Of a stretch of 64,000 bases of DNA, positions 7,357 through 17,131 are shown piece after piece. Position 1 is the first letter of the stretch. Each line of letters starts with the position of its first letter. This stretch comes from Enterobacteriaceae endosymbiont of Donacia fulgens (lineage in GTDB: Bacteria > Pseudomonadota > Gammaproteobacteria > Enterobacterales > Enterobacteriaceae), in the NCBI RefSeq assembly GCF_012567545.1, contig NZ_CP046182.1, positions 396,882 through 460,881 of the forward strand, written 5' to 3'. The notes beneath the pieces were generated by a model, which was not told the origin of the DNA, ran no database searches, and worked only from the letters and a program-made list of their open reading frames with translations. A program made the translations under genes and the position numbers.

Positions 7357-8477
7357 ATGATTTATGTTAAAAAAAAAATTAAATCTCTAGATGTTATTAT
7401 TTTTGCTGCTGGTAAAGATACCCGTATATATTCTAATATATCTAAAGTATTACATACTTTAACTGGAAAACTTTTAATTCAATATATTATTATTGAAACA
7501 TTAAAAAATATTAATAATTTAATTAATAATATATATTATAATATATGTTTTTGGTAAAGAAAAACTTAAAAAATTTTTAAAATATTAAACATATATTAAA
7601 TGGATATGATATATCAACCAGATATAATTAGGTACTGGGGATACTGTAAAACAATTTTTATTAAATTTTAATAAAAATAAAAATATTTTAATATTATATG
7701 GAAATATTCCTTTTATTTTAAAAAAAATAATAATGAAATTATTATAATGAAAAATTTAAACAAGGTATTTCTTTATTTTCAGTAAAAATAAATAATCCTA
7801 AAGGATATGGTAGAATTTTACGTAATAAAAAAGATGATATAATTGATATTATTGAACATATAGAAACAAATCAAAAAAATTGAAGATTAAAGAAATTAAT
7901 ACTGGTATATTAATTATCAATAATATTTATTTAAAAAAATGGATTAATAAAATTAATAATAATAATCTAAAATTAGAGTTTTATATTACAGATATCATAA
8001 ATTTAGTTTATAAAGATAAAAAAAATATTAAATGTGTAAATTCTAAAGATTTAATAAAAATTAAGGGTGTTAATAATCATTTATAATTATCACAATTAGA
8101 ATAATTATATCAAAAAAAAACAAATTAAAAAATTACTTATTAATGGACTTAAAATTTTAAGTCCAAATAGATTTAATTTAAGAGGTTATTTAAAATATGT
8201 ATTAGATGTTATAATAAAAGAAGATGTATTAATAATTGATGATTATGTAAAATTAGGAGATAGAGTAATAATAAGGAAAGGTTATATAATAAAAAATAGT
8301 ATTATTACTAATGATTGTCAAATACTTGCTTATTCTATAATAGAAAATACAATTTTAGATAAAAAATACTAAATTGAACCTTTTAGTTATATAAATAAAG
8401 TTAATAAAATAAATAAAAAAAATAATATTAGTAATTATATAAATAGAAAAAAAATAATTATTTATAACAAATACTAA
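7357..8477 (+). pseudogene. glmU: Decayed glmU (GlcNAc-1-P uridyltransferase/acetyltransferase)
   Basis: GlmU makes UDP-GlcNAc, the precursor of peptidoglycan and lipid A. Pieces of GlmU are collinear across this stretch but in three frames. They are the nucleotide-binding start IIFAAGKDTRIYS with SKVLHTL (7390-7464), GTGDTVKQFL and ILYGNIPF (7631-7717), PKGYGRIL and IIEHIET (7798-7869), INTGILI and FYITDIINLVY (7898-8015), KGVNNHL (8065-8085) and FNLRGYLKYVLD (8172-8207), then the first hexapeptide-repeat strands to about 8370. There are at least three frameshifts and several TAA codons in conserved positions, and most of the left-handed beta-helix acetyltransferase domain is gone. The GKGTR loop has Asp for the second Gly. 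One shift is at an A7 run (7873-7879), but the others plus the nonsense codons exclude rescue by slippage. It is non-functional. Confidence 0.92.
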
Positions 8478-9048
8478 AGATAAAAAGTTTAATTATATTA
8501 AATTATATATAATAATATTTTATTATTTTTAATTTATTATGATTAATAATGTATTAATAAATAACATATAAAAAATAATTAACAAAATTATATTAAAAAA
8601 TTTAATTTTTTTAAAAAAATTTAAAAAAATATTTTATTTTAAAAATATATAATTTTATAAAACAAAATTTTTTTTATAAAAAAATTATGTAATCAAAAAA
8701 TTAAATTATTAATTACTAACTTAATTAGTACATTTGAATTATATATTATTTTAATATATAAATAATTTTTAAAAAAAATTAAATCTAATATGAAAAATAT
8801 CTATTTTTTTAATAAATTAAAATAGTAATATTATTAAAATTTCTATTACTTTAATATAAAAGTATTAAAAAAGATATTTAGATAAATAATCTAAAAAATT
8901 TAGTAAAATCTATTAATTTTCAATAAAATATTTTTAATACAAAAAATTTTTTATTTTTTTAAAAAATAATTTTTAATTATTATTTTATTATATTTTTAAA
9001 TTTATTAATAAATATTATTAATATTTTTATTTTAAAAAGGTTTTATAT
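8478..9048. other. 571-bp non-coding spacer between glmU remnant and nrdA
   Basis: The stretch is almost pure A/T, with no open frame resembling a known protein, no tRNA and no repeat family. In E. coli glmS follows glmU; no recognisable GlmS motif remains, so this may be fully eroded sequence. It must hold the nrdAB promoter, but I cannot single out one convincing -35/-10 pair. The dyad AGTAATA...TATTACT near 8825-8853 is not a clear NrdR box. Confidence 0.6.
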
Positions 9049-11331
9049 ATGAAACAAAATTTATTTGTTATAAAAAGAAATGGTTATAAAGAATTAATAA
9101 ATATAAATAAAATAAATTTATTATTATCTCGTACAGCAAAAAATTTAAAAAAAATATCCTTATCACAAATAAAAAAACAATTATATTTACAATTATATAA
9201 TGAAATTAATACAATAAATATTCATAATATTATAATTAAAATTACAGCAGATCTTATTTCAGAAACAAATCCTGATTATCAATATATGGCAGCTAGATTA
9301 GCTATTTCATATTTACGAAAAGAAGCTTATGGAAAATTTATTCCTCCAAAACTATATATTCATATTAAAAAAATGGTTCATTTAAAAAAATACGATAAAT
9401 TTCTTTTAAAAGAATATACTAAAAAAGATTTTTATTTAATGGAAAAATTTATTGATCATAATCGTGATATGAATTTTTCATATGCTGCAGTAAAACAATT
9501 AGAAGGAAAATATTTAGTTAAAAATAGAATTACAGGAAAAATTTATGAAAGTGCACAATTTTTATATATATTAATTGCAGCTTGTTTGTTTGCTAAATAC
9601 CCATCTAATAAAAGAATAAATTATATAAAAATTTTTTATGATGCTATTTCCACATTTAAAATTTCTTTACCAACTCCAATTATGTCTGGTGTACGTACAT
9701 GTACAAAACAATTTAGCTCATGTATTTTAATAGAATGTGGGGATAATATTGATTCAATTAATGCAACTACTAGTAGTATAGTAAAATATGTTTCTCAAAA
9801 AGCAGGTATTGGTATTAATGCAGGGAGAATTCGTGCTGTAGGTAGTCCAATTAGAAATGGTGAGGCATTACATACTGGATGTATTCCATTTTATAAACAC
9901 TTTCAAACAGCAATTAAATCTTGTTCACAAGGAGGAGTTCGAGGAGGTGCAGGAACATTATTTTATCCTTTATGGCATTTAGAAATTACTAACTTATTAG
10001 TTTTAAAAAATAATAGAGGAATTGAAACTAACAGAGTAAGACATCTTGATTATGGAGTACAAATTAATAAATTATTATATCAACGTTTAATTAATGGAGA
10101 AATAATTACTTTATTTAGTCCTTCAGATGTTCCTGATTTATATGAATATTTTTTTTCAAATCAAAAAAAATTTAATAATCTTTATGAAAAATATGAAAAA
10201 GATATTAAAATTAGAAAAAAAACAATTAGTGCTGTAAATTTATTTTCTTTAATGATGCGAGAACGAACTTCAACTGGAAGAATATATATTCAAAATGTTG
10301 ATCATTGTAACACTCATTCTGCATTTAATCCTAAAATAGCTCCAATAAAACAATCAAATCTTTGTTTAGAAATTACTCTTCCAACAAAAATTTTACATAA
10401 AATTGATGATCCTAATGGTGAAATAGGATTATGTACATTAGCTGCTATAAATTTAGGACAAATTAAAAATTTAAAAGAAATAAAAAATTTATCAGATTTA
10501 ATAGTAAGAGCATTAAATTGTTTATTAGATTATCAAAAATATTTAATTCCTGCTGCAAAAAATTCTGCCTTAGGTCGTAGACCATTAGGTATAGGAGTAA
10601 TTAATTTTGCATATTATTTAGCAAAAAATAATGTACGTTATTCTGATAATAGTGCAAATAATTTAACACATAAAACTTTTGAAGCTATACAATATTATTT
10701 ATTAAAAGCATCTAATAATTTAGCTAAGATTAAAGGAGCTTGTCCTTTATTTAAGGATACAAATTATTCAAAAGGGATATTACCTATCGATACTTATAAA
10801 AAATTTATTGATAATCTTCATACAGAAAAATTACATTATAATTGGGAAAAATTAAGAAAGAATATAAAAAAATATGGATTACGTAATTCTACTTTATCAG
10901 CTTTAATGCCATCTGAAACTTCTTCTCAAATATCTAATGCTACTAATGGTATTGAACCACCTAGAGGATTTATTAGTATTAAAACATCTAAAAATGGTAT
11001 TTTAAAACAAGTAGTACCTGAATTTTTAAAATTAAAAAAAAAATATGAATTATTATGGAATATACCTAATAATGATGGATATTTAAATTTAATAGGAATT
11101 ATGCAGAAATTTATTGATCAATCTATTTCTTCAAATATAAATTACGATCCTAGTCGTTTTAATAAAAATAAAATACCAATGCAACAATTATTAAAAGATT
11201 TATTAATTTCATATAAATTAGGTATTAAAACTTTATATTATCAAAATACTAGAGATGGTGCTAAAGATAATCAAAATGAAAATATCTTACAAAATAATAA
11301 TGGATGTTTAAATGGATCTTGTATAATTTAA
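9049..11331 (+). CDS. nrdA: Ribonucleoside-diphosphate reductase class Ia, alpha subunit
   Basis: NrdA reduces ribonucleoside diphosphates to dNDPs, using the radical held by NrdB. The 760-residue protein matches E. coli NrdA (761) throughout. The N-terminal ATP-cone starts at about residue 5 (FVIKRNGYKELI). The redox pair C225 and C462 and the thiyl radical C439 are at the E. coli positions, and the C-terminal shuttle cysteines are C753 and C758 in CLNGSCII. The radical-transfer region near the C-terminus (LYYQNTRDGAKD) is intact. The start has an AAAAGG site. nrdB follows after 35 bp in an operon; the ferredoxin gene yfaE that follows nrdB in E. coli is missing here. All catalytic residues suggest an active enzyme. 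Confidence 0.98.
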   Translation: MKQNLFVIKRNGYKELININKINLLLSRTAKNLKKISLSQIKKQLYLQLYNEINTINIHNIIIKITADLISETNPDYQYMAARLAISYLRKEAYGKFIPPKLYIHIKKMVHLKKYDKFLLKEYTKKDFYLMEKFIDHNRDMNFSYAAVKQLEGKYLVKNRITGKIYESAQFLYILIAACLFAKYPSNKRINYIKIFYDAISTFKISLPTPIMSGVRTCTKQFSSCILIECGDNIDSINATTSSIVKYVSQKAGIGINAGRIRAVGSPIRNGEALHTGCIPFYKHFQTAIKSCSQGGVRGGAGTLFYPLWHLEITNLLVLKNNRGIETNRVRHLDYGVQINKLLYQRLINGEIITLFSPSDVPDLYEYFFSNQKKFNNLYEKYEKDIKIRKKTISAVNLFSLMMRERTSTGRIYIQNVDHCNTHSAFNPKIAPIKQSNLCLEITLPTKILHKIDDPNGEIGLCTLAAINLGQIKNLKEIKNLSDLIVRALNCLLDYQKYLIPAAKNSALGRRPLGIGVINFAYYLAKNNVRYSDNSANNLTHKTFEAIQYYLLKASNNLAKIKGACPLFKDTNYSKGILPIDTYKKFIDNLHTEKLHYNWEKLRKNIKKYGLRNSTLSALMPSETSSQISNATNGIEPPRGFISIKTSKNGILKQVVPEFLKLKKKYELLWNIPNNDGYLNLIGIMQKFIDQSISSNINYDPSRFNKNKIPMQQLLKDLLISYKLGIKTLYYQNTRDGAKDNQNENILQNNNGCLNGSCII

Positions 11332-11366
11332 TTTTTAATAATTTTTATTATTATTTGGATAATTAA

Positions 11367-12497
11367 ATGAGTTATACTACTTTTTCAAAAAAAAAAAACA
11401 ATCAATTAAAAGAACCTATGTTTTTTGGACAATCTGTAAATATTGCACGTTATGATCAACAAAAACATTATATTTTTGAAAATTTAATTGAAAAACAATT
11501 AAGTTTTTTTTGGAGACCTGAAGAAATAGATATATCATATGATCAAATTCATTATCAAAATTTACCAAAAAATGAAAAACATATATTTATTAGTAATCTA
11601 AAATATCAAACTTTATTAGATTCAATTCAGGGAAGAAGTCCTAATATAGCATTACTACCTCTTGTTTCTATTCCAGAATTAGAAACATGGATAGAAACAT
11701 GGTCTTTTTTTGAAACAATACATTCTAGATCATATACACATATAATTAGAAATATTGTAAATGATCCATCAATAGTTTTTGATGATATTGTTACTAATAA
11801 TAATATTATTCTTCGTACAAATGATATTATCAAATATTATGATGAATTAATTAAAACAACTAATTATTGGCATTTATTTGGTGAAGGTAATTTTTTATTT
11901 AATAAAAAAAAAATTAATATTAATTTATACGATTTAAAAAAAAAATTATATTTATGTTTAATGAGTGTTAATATTTTAGAAGCTATTAGATTTTATGTAA
12001 GTTTTGCATGTTCATTTGCTTTTGCTGAAAGAGAATTAATGGAAGGTAATGCTAAAATTATTAGGTTTATAGCCCGTGATGAATATTTACATTTAATAGG
12101 TACTCAATATATCATAAATATGATGCAAAAAGGAGAAGAAGATAAAGATATGGCAAAAATTGCAATTGAATGTCAAAAACAATGTTATCAATTATTTATT
12201 GATGCTTCTATACAAGAACAAAAATGGGCAGAATATCTTTTTTCTAATGGATCAATGATTGGGTTAAATAAAAATATTTTATGTAAATATATTAAATATA
12301 TTACTAATATTAGAATGGAAAAAGTTGGTTTAAAAAGCCCATTTTCTATAAAAAAAAATCCTATTCCATGGATTAATTCTTGGTTAATATCAGATAATGT
12401 CCAAATGGCACCTCAAGAAGTAGAAGTAAGTTCTTATTTAATTGGCCAAATTGATTCTACAGTAGATATTAAAAAATTTAAAAATTTTAAATTATAA
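11367..12497 (+). CDS. nrdB: Ribonucleoside-diphosphate reductase class Ia, beta subunit
   Basis: NrdB carries the diiron-tyrosyl radical cofactor and passes the radical to NrdA. The 376-residue protein has the same length as E. coli NrdB. Y123 (Y122 in mature numbering) lies in [11 protein letters not shown], and the iron ligands are present in [21 protein letters not shown] and ARDEYLHL. The C-terminal tail that docks in NrdA is [10 protein letters not shown] followed by a short acidic end. It is the second gene of nrdAB and is closed by a clear hairpin before the convergent permease gene. Without yfaE in the operon, cofactor maintenance would need another ferredoxin. Confidence 0.98.
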   Translation: MSYTTFSKKKNNQLKEPMFFGQSVNIARYDQQKHYIFENLIEKQLSFFWRPEEIDISYDQIHYQNLPKNEKHIFISNLKYQTLLDSIQGRSPNIALLPLVSIPELETWIETWSFFETIHSRSYTHIIRNIVNDPSIVFDDIVTNNNIILRTNDIIKYYDELIKTTNYWHLFGEGNFLFNKKKININLYDLKKKLYLCLMSVNILEAIRFYVSFACSFAFAERELMEGNAKIIRFIARDEYLHLIGTQYIINMMQKGEEDKDMAKIAIECQKQCYQLFIDASIQEQKWAEYLFSNGSMIGLNKNILCKYIKYITNIRMEKVGLKSPFSIKKNPIPWINSWLISDNVQMAPQEVEVSSYLIGQIDSTVDIKKFKNFKL

Positions 12498-12511
12498 TTT
12501 TATTATTATTT

Positions 12512-12543
12512 TATGACTGTTATTTTAACATATAACAGTCATA
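12512..12543. terminator. Hairpin between convergent nrdB and ydgI
   Basis: TATGACTGTTAT (12512-12523) and ATAACAGTCATA (12532-12543) form a perfect 12-bp stem with an 8-nt loop. It lies 14 bp after the nrdB stop and serves either strand. The mixed base composition makes chance unlikely. Confidence 0.65.
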
Positions 12544-12573
12544 TTATATTTTAAATTAATTAATTAATTATTA

Positions 12574-13965
12574 TTATTTAATTAAAAAATATAAAGAATA
12601 AAAAGATATTAATAATAAAATAAAACAAAAAAATTTTTCTATTTTATTTAAAAATAAAATATTTGGATTATTAATTTTAGTTAATATTAAAAATATTAAT
12701 CCAGGAATGTATAATACTAATGATAATAATAAATTTGTAAATCCTGCTGCATATAATAACCATATAGAATAGATACAAGAACCTAAACTTATAAAAAAAT
12801 TAAATTTATTTTTTTTTCTAAAAGATATTTTTAATAAATATGCACCTACTAAAAAATATGGTACTAATATCATTTCAGATGCAATAGTTAATAACTTATT
12901 ATAATTTACTTTAGAGATCCAGATTAATATTAAACATAATTGCATACTAATATTAGTAAACCATAAAGCATATGATGGTGCATTATTACAATTTTGTTTA
13001 GATAATATCTTAGGAAATATATTATTTTTAGAAGCAATACATGGAACTTCTGCTGCCATAATAGTCCAGCTTAAATAAGCTCCGCATACTGATATAATTA
13101 ATCCTATTGCAGTAAATAAATTACCAAATTTACCAATTAAAATTGTCATTAGCCCTGCCATTGAAGGATTTTTCATACTTGCTAAATCTATTCTATTCAT
13201 AATTCCAAAAGATAATAAAGTTACTAATGAATATATAAATAATGCAATAATCACTGCTAATAAAGTAGCTTTACCAACATCATTTTTATTTTTTGCTCTA
13301 GATGATAAAATCACAGCTCCTTCTACTCCAATAAATACCCATAAAGTAATTAACATTGTATTTTTAATTTGTTTTAACAGAGAAATATTTAAATAATATC
13401 CCATTAAATCTATTTGAAATTTTTTAAAATTAAAAGCGATAAAAGATAAAAGAATAAAAATACTTAAAGGTATTAATTTACATAATGTAGTTATTTTATT
13501 AATGATAGATGCAGTTTGTGCTCCATTAAGTAATAAAAAATGAACTAACCATAATAAAATTGATGCTCCTAATATAGATTGCCATGTATTACCATTACTA
13601 AAAATAATATTTTTTGGAGTATCAATAAAAAAACTAATAGCAGAAAATACGATAACTAAATAAGAAACATTTGCAATAATAGCACATAACCAATATCCCC
13701 ATGCAGAAAAAAATCCAATTAAATTACCAAATCCATTTTTTGCATATGAAAAAATTCCTCCTTGAAGATCAGGTTTTATTTTATTTAATAATAATAATGT
13801 TGTAGCTAAAAAAATAATTCCAATCCCAGTGATAATCCATCCTATTATTAAAGCTAAAGGACCAGCAATTATAGCCATATTTTGTGGTAAACTAAATACT
13901 CCAGCTCCTAACATAGAACTAAGAACTAATGATGTAAGTGATATTAAATTTAATTTTTTATTCAA
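12574..13965 (-). CDS. ydgI: Basic amino acid antiporter, ArcD/YdgI type (APC superfamily)
   Basis: This is a 463-residue inner-membrane protein with about 12 hydrophobic segments, closely similar to E. coli YdgI, a putative arginine/ornithine antiporter of the basic amino acid/polyamine antiporter branch. Signatures are LSSMLGAGVFSLPQNMA (16-32) in the first unwound helix, FSAWGYWLCAIIANVSYLV, TLWVFIGVEGAVILSSRAK and SASEMILVPYFL-like ASEMILVPYFLVGAYL. It stands alone between nrdB (convergent) and ybgI (same strand, about 100 bp upstream). The substrate cannot be read from the sequence; arginine, ornithine and lysine are the family substrates. Such exporters or exchangers could move amino acids between symbiont and host. 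Confidence 0.88.
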   Translation of the reverse strand: MNKKLNLISLTSLVLSSMLGAGVFSLPQNMAIIAGPLALIIGWIITGIGIIFLATTLLLLNKIKPDLQGGIFSYAKNGFGNLIGFFSAWGYWLCAIIANVSYLVIVFSAISFFIDTPKNIIFSNGNTWQSILGASILLWLVHFLLLNGAQTASIINKITTLCKLIPLSIFILLSFIAFNFKKFQIDLMGYYLNISLLKQIKNTMLITLWVFIGVEGAVILSSRAKNKNDVGKATLLAVIIALFIYSLVTLLSFGIMNRIDLASMKNPSMAGLMTILIGKFGNLFTAIGLIISVCGAYLSWTIMAAEVPCIASKNNIFPKILSKQNCNNAPSYALWFTNISMQLCLILIWISKVNYNKLLTIASEMILVPYFLVGAYLLKISFRKKNKFNFFISLGSCIYSIWLLYAAGFTNLLLSLVLYIPGLIFLILTKINNPNILFLNKIEKFFCFILLLISFYSLYFLIK

Positions 13966-14062
13966 AATAATTCCTTTTTTATAAAATTATTAATTTTAAT
14001 TATTTAGTTTTAATTTTTAATTTAAAATTAAAAATTTAATTAAAAGTAAAAAAATATTATTT

Positions 14063-14812
14063 TTATACTGGATTATTTATATTAATAAAATTAGTATTTA
14101 ATTTAAATTTTTTTTTTAACCAATTACCTAGCATAATAACTCCACCTTTTTCAGTTGCATGATGTCCAGCACTAATAAAATGAATTTTATTTTCATTTGC
14201 AATATGAAAATTCATTTCTGATACTTCTCCTGTAATAAAAACATCTATATTATATTTTATAACTTTTTCTAAAAATTTTTGTCCTGCTCCACTACACCAA
14301 GCAATTTTATAAATTTTTTTTGGAGCATTTTCTCCGAAATGTAACGGTGTTCTATTTAATTTATTTTTTATAATAAAAAGAAATTTTTTTATACTAATTT
14401 TATTTTTTAAATATCCATAAAAAACAAAAGGATTAATTATACCTTTAAAATTTATATTTAAAATTTTAGCTAAATAAATATTATTTCCTATTTGTTGATT
14501 AATATCTAAAGGAAGATGCCAACTATATAAATTAATATTATTTTTTAATATTGTATATATTCTTTTTTTTTTCAATCCTCTAATAACTGAAGATTCATTA
14601 TTCCAAAAATATCCATGATGAACTATAATAGCATCTGTCTTTAATTTTACAGCAATATCTAATAATTTTTGGCAAGCACTAACTCCCATTATAATATTTT
14701 TTATATATTTTTTACCTTCTATTTGTAATCCATTCGGTATATAATCTTGTATACTAAAATTAGTATTTAACTTATTATTAATAATAATTTCTAATTCTTT
14801 ATTTTTTATCAT
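14063..14812 (-). CDS. ybgI: NIF3-family metal-binding protein YbgI
   Basis: YbgI belongs to the NIF3/DUF34 family of dinuclear-metal proteins; its biochemical role is unsettled, although databases call it GTP cyclohydrolase 1 type 2-like. The 249-residue protein matches E. coli YbgI (247) along its length. The metal-site motifs are DAIIVHHGYFW (about 60-70), SWHLPLDINQQIGNN, ITGEVSEM and SAGHHATEKGG. In E. coli ybgI starts an operon with pxpBCA (ybgJKL) and nei; none of those is here. Its retention in so small a genome argues for a housekeeping role. The family call is certain; the function is not. Confidence 0.95.
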   Translation of the reverse strand: MIKNKELEIIINNKLNTNFSIQDYIPNGLQIEGKKYIKNIIMGVSACQKLLDIAVKLKTDAIIVHHGYFWNNESSVIRGLKKKRIYTILKNNINLYSWHLPLDINQQIGNNIYLAKILNINFKGIINPFVFYGYLKNKISIKKFLFIIKNKLNRTPLHFGENAPKKIYKIAWCSGAGQKFLEKVIKYNIDVFITGEVSEMNFHIANENKIHFISAGHHATEKGGVIMLGNWLKKKFKLNTNFININNPV

Positions 14813-14943
14813 TTTATTTTATTAAAATTTATTTTATTTATAAAATAAATTTATGTTTTTTAGTCTTAGGAAATTAATAATTAATTTTTTAAAATAAAAC
14901 AATATTTTTTGTAAAATAAATAAAATTTATGTGAGGAATGTAA

Positions 14944-16317
14944 ATGTTTGAAAATTTAAGTAATAAATTATCTAAAATATTATCAAGAATTAGAAATTAT
15001 GGACGTTTAACAGAAAAAAATATTCAAGATACTTTAGATGAAATCTATATTAATTTATTAGAAGCTGATGTTGCATTAGAAGTAACTAAAAATTTTATTA
15101 ATAAAATTAAAAAAGATGCTATTGGTAAAAAAATTAATAATAATTTTACCCCAGGACAAGAATTTATAAAATTAATACATAAGAATTTAATAAAAATTAT
15201 GGATTCTTCTGATAAGAATATTAATCTTGCAATTCAACCTCCAGCTATAATATTATTTATAGGATTACAAGGTGTAGGTAAAACAACTAGTGTTGTAAAA
15301 TTAGCATATTTTTTAAAAAAAAAATATAAAAAAAAAGTTTTAGTAGCATCAACAGATATATATAGACCAGCAGCTATACAGCAATTAAAAATTTTAGCAA
15401 AAAGTGTAAAAATTGATTTTTTTGATATAAATTTAAATCTTTCACCAATAGAAATATCCGAAAAAGTACTAAATTATGCTAGAATAAACTTTTATGACAT
15501 ATTAATTATAGATACAGCTGGTAGATTACATATTGATAAGAAAATGATGAAAGAAATAAAAAATATCTCTAATTTATTATGTCCTATAGAAATTTTATTT
15601 GTTATTGATGCAATGACAGGACAAGATTCAATTAATAGTGCTAAAAAATTTAATGAATTATTACCAATAACAGGAATTTTTTTAACTAAAGCTGATAGTG
15701 ATACTAGAGGGGGAGCTTTTTTATCTACAAAATATGTTATAAAAAAACCTATTAAATTTGTTGGTAATGGAGAAAAAATAAATAATATTACAATATTTTC
15801 TCCTGATATAATTGCTTCTAAAATATTAGGTATGTCTTCTGAATTAGCTGTTATTGAAAACATCAAAAAAAAAATTAATTTCAAAGAAAATCAAAAAATA
15901 ATTAATAAATTAAAAAGTAAAAAAACATTAGATTTTAAAGATTTTTTAGAACAATTAGAACAAATAAAATTAATAGGTAATAAAAATATTTCTTTTTTAT
16001 TAAACAAAATGAAAATGAATAATATTCAATATCCTACAAATTCTATAATAAATATTATGAATATAGACGATTCAACTATAAAAAATATTAAAGCAATAAT
16101 GACATCTATGACTAAATCAGAAAAACAAAATATTAACATACTTAATTATTCTCGGAAAAAAAGAATATCATTAGGATCAGGAGTTTCTATTTTAAAAATA
16201 AATGTTATACTAAAACAATATAATCAAATGAAATTAATTAATAAAAAAATGAAAAAAAATAATAATATTAATAAAATAATAAAATATGTAAAAAACTTTT
16301 TTAATTTTAGAAAATAG
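14944..16317 (+). CDS. ffh: Ffh, signal recognition particle GTPase
   Basis: Ffh with 4.5S RNA recognises nascent membrane proteins and brings them to FtsY and SecYEG/YidC. The 457-residue protein has the N domain (1-95), the G domain with P-loop GLQGVGKTT (107-115), DTAGRLHID and TKADSDTRGG, and the M domain (about 300-430) with SRKKRISLGSGVS, the RNA-binding stretch. The methionine-rich finger loop has lost several Met compared with E. coli (453 aa) in favour of Ile and Asn, which follows the AT bias. It starts after GTGAGGA and is the first gene of ffh-rpsP-rimM-trmD-rplS. rpsP follows after 8 bp. Confidence 0.98.
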   Translation: MFENLSNKLSKILSRIRNYGRLTEKNIQDTLDEIYINLLEADVALEVTKNFINKIKKDAIGKKINNNFTPGQEFIKLIHKNLIKIMDSSDKNINLAIQPPAIILFIGLQGVGKTTSVVKLAYFLKKKYKKKVLVASTDIYRPAAIQQLKILAKSVKIDFFDINLNLSPIEISEKVLNYARINFYDILIIDTAGRLHIDKKMMKEIKNISNLLCPIEILFVIDAMTGQDSINSAKKFNELLPITGIFLTKADSDTRGGAFLSTKYVIKKPIKFVGNGEKINNITIFSPDIIASKILGMSSELAVIENIKKKINFKENQKIINKLKSKKTLDFKDFLEQLEQIKLIGNKNISFLLNKMKMNNIQYPTNSIINIMNIDDSTIKNIKAIMTSMTKSEKQNINILNYSRKKRISLGSGVSILKINVILKQYNQMKLINKKMKKNNNINKIIKYVKNFFNFRK

Positions 16318-16325
16318 GAGTAAAT

Positions 16326-16565
16326 ATGATTAAAATTAGATTATCTAGAAAAGGTATAAAAAAAAAACCTTTTTATCAAATAATTGTTACTGATAGTAGA
16401 AATTCTAGAGATGGACGTTTTATAGAAAAATTAGGTTATTTTAATCCTTTTAATTCTAAAAAAAATTGTAAAAAAAAAATAATAAAATTTAATAAAGATA
16501 GAATTAATTTTTGGTTATCTAAGGGCGCTATTCTCTCAAAAAGAGTATATAGTTTAATAAAATAA
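16326..16565 (+). CDS. rpsP: Small ribosomal subunit protein bS16
   Basis: bS16 is an essential assembly protein of the 30S subunit. The 79-residue sequence starts MIKIRLSRKGIKKKPFYQI, then VTDSRNSRDGRFIEKLGYFNP and the helical part INFWLSKGAILSKRV; E. coli bS16 has 82. GGAG precedes the ATG by six bases. It lies between ffh and rimM in the conserved operon, with a gap of only 8 bp to rimM. Confidence 0.97.
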   Translation: MIKIRLSRKGIKKKPFYQIIVTDSRNSRDGRFIEKLGYFNPFNSKKNCKKKIIKFNKDRINFWLSKGAILSKRVYSLIK

Positions 16566-16573
16566 ATTTATTC

Positions 16574-17098
16574 ATGAATATTTTAAATAAAAAAATAATT
16601 TTAGGTAAATTTGGTAAAATTTATGGTATTAAAGGATTAATTAGATTATTTTCTTACACTGAAAAAAAAAAAAGTATTTTTTTATATAAAAAATTATTTA
16701 TTATTAATAATATAAAAGATATTTTTTTTATAAAATTTAATAAATATAAAGATAAAAAAAAATATTTTATTGTTAAAATTAATAATGTTAATAAAAATGA
16801 AGATACTATTAAATTTATCAATCATGAAATTTATATTTTTAAAAATGAATTAATAAAATATAAAAAAGAAAAAGAATATTATTGGGATGAGATAATTGGA
16901 TGTTATATATTAAATAATAATAATATTAATATAGGTAAAGTTATAAATATTATAACAATAAAATTATATGATATACTTATTATTCAACCTAATAACTTAT
17001 ATATGAAAAAAAAAATATTAATTCCTTTTATTGAACCTAATATAATTAAAAATATAGATTTAATAAATAAAATTATTAAAGTAAATTGGGATTTTTAA
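16574..17098 (+). CDS. rimM: RimM, 16S rRNA processing / 30S maturation factor
   Basis: RimM binds uS19 and helps maturation of the 30S head. The 174-residue protein has the N-terminal barrel motif GKFGKIYGIKGLIRL (12-26) and the PRC-like C-terminal barrel with YYWDEIIGC and IPFIEPNIIK. It is divergent in the middle and somewhat shorter than E. coli RimM (182), but the position between rpsP and trmD makes the call firm. No strong Shine-Dalgarno site is visible, so translation may be coupled to rpsP. Confidence 0.93.
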   Translation: MNILNKKIILGKFGKIYGIKGLIRLFSYTEKKKSIFLYKKLFIINNIKDIFFIKFNKYKDKKKYFIVKINNVNKNEDTIKFINHEIYIFKNELIKYKKEKEYYWDEIIGCYILNNNNINIGKVINIITIKLYDILIIQPNNLYMKKKILIPFIEPNIIKNIDLINKIIKVNWDF

Positions 17099-17131
17099 TT
17101 TCTTAAAATAAAAAAATAAAAAATAATAATT

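Noticed and set aside
7357-8477. glmU as a functional gene rescued by poly(A) slippage, as proposed for smpB
   Set aside because: Only one frameshift is at an A run that could do this; there are further shifts plus stop codons in conserved positions, and most of the C-terminal domain is missing.
8825-8855. NrdR box upstream of nrdA (AGTAATA...TATTACT dyad)
   Set aside because: Spacing and sequence do not fit the NrdR consensus, boxes should occur in pairs, and the position is about 200 bp from the start.
15492-15884. 130-codon open frame antisense to ffh
   Set aside because: Shadow of the G domain of ffh; hydrophobic only because it mirrors Lys/Asn/Ile codons.
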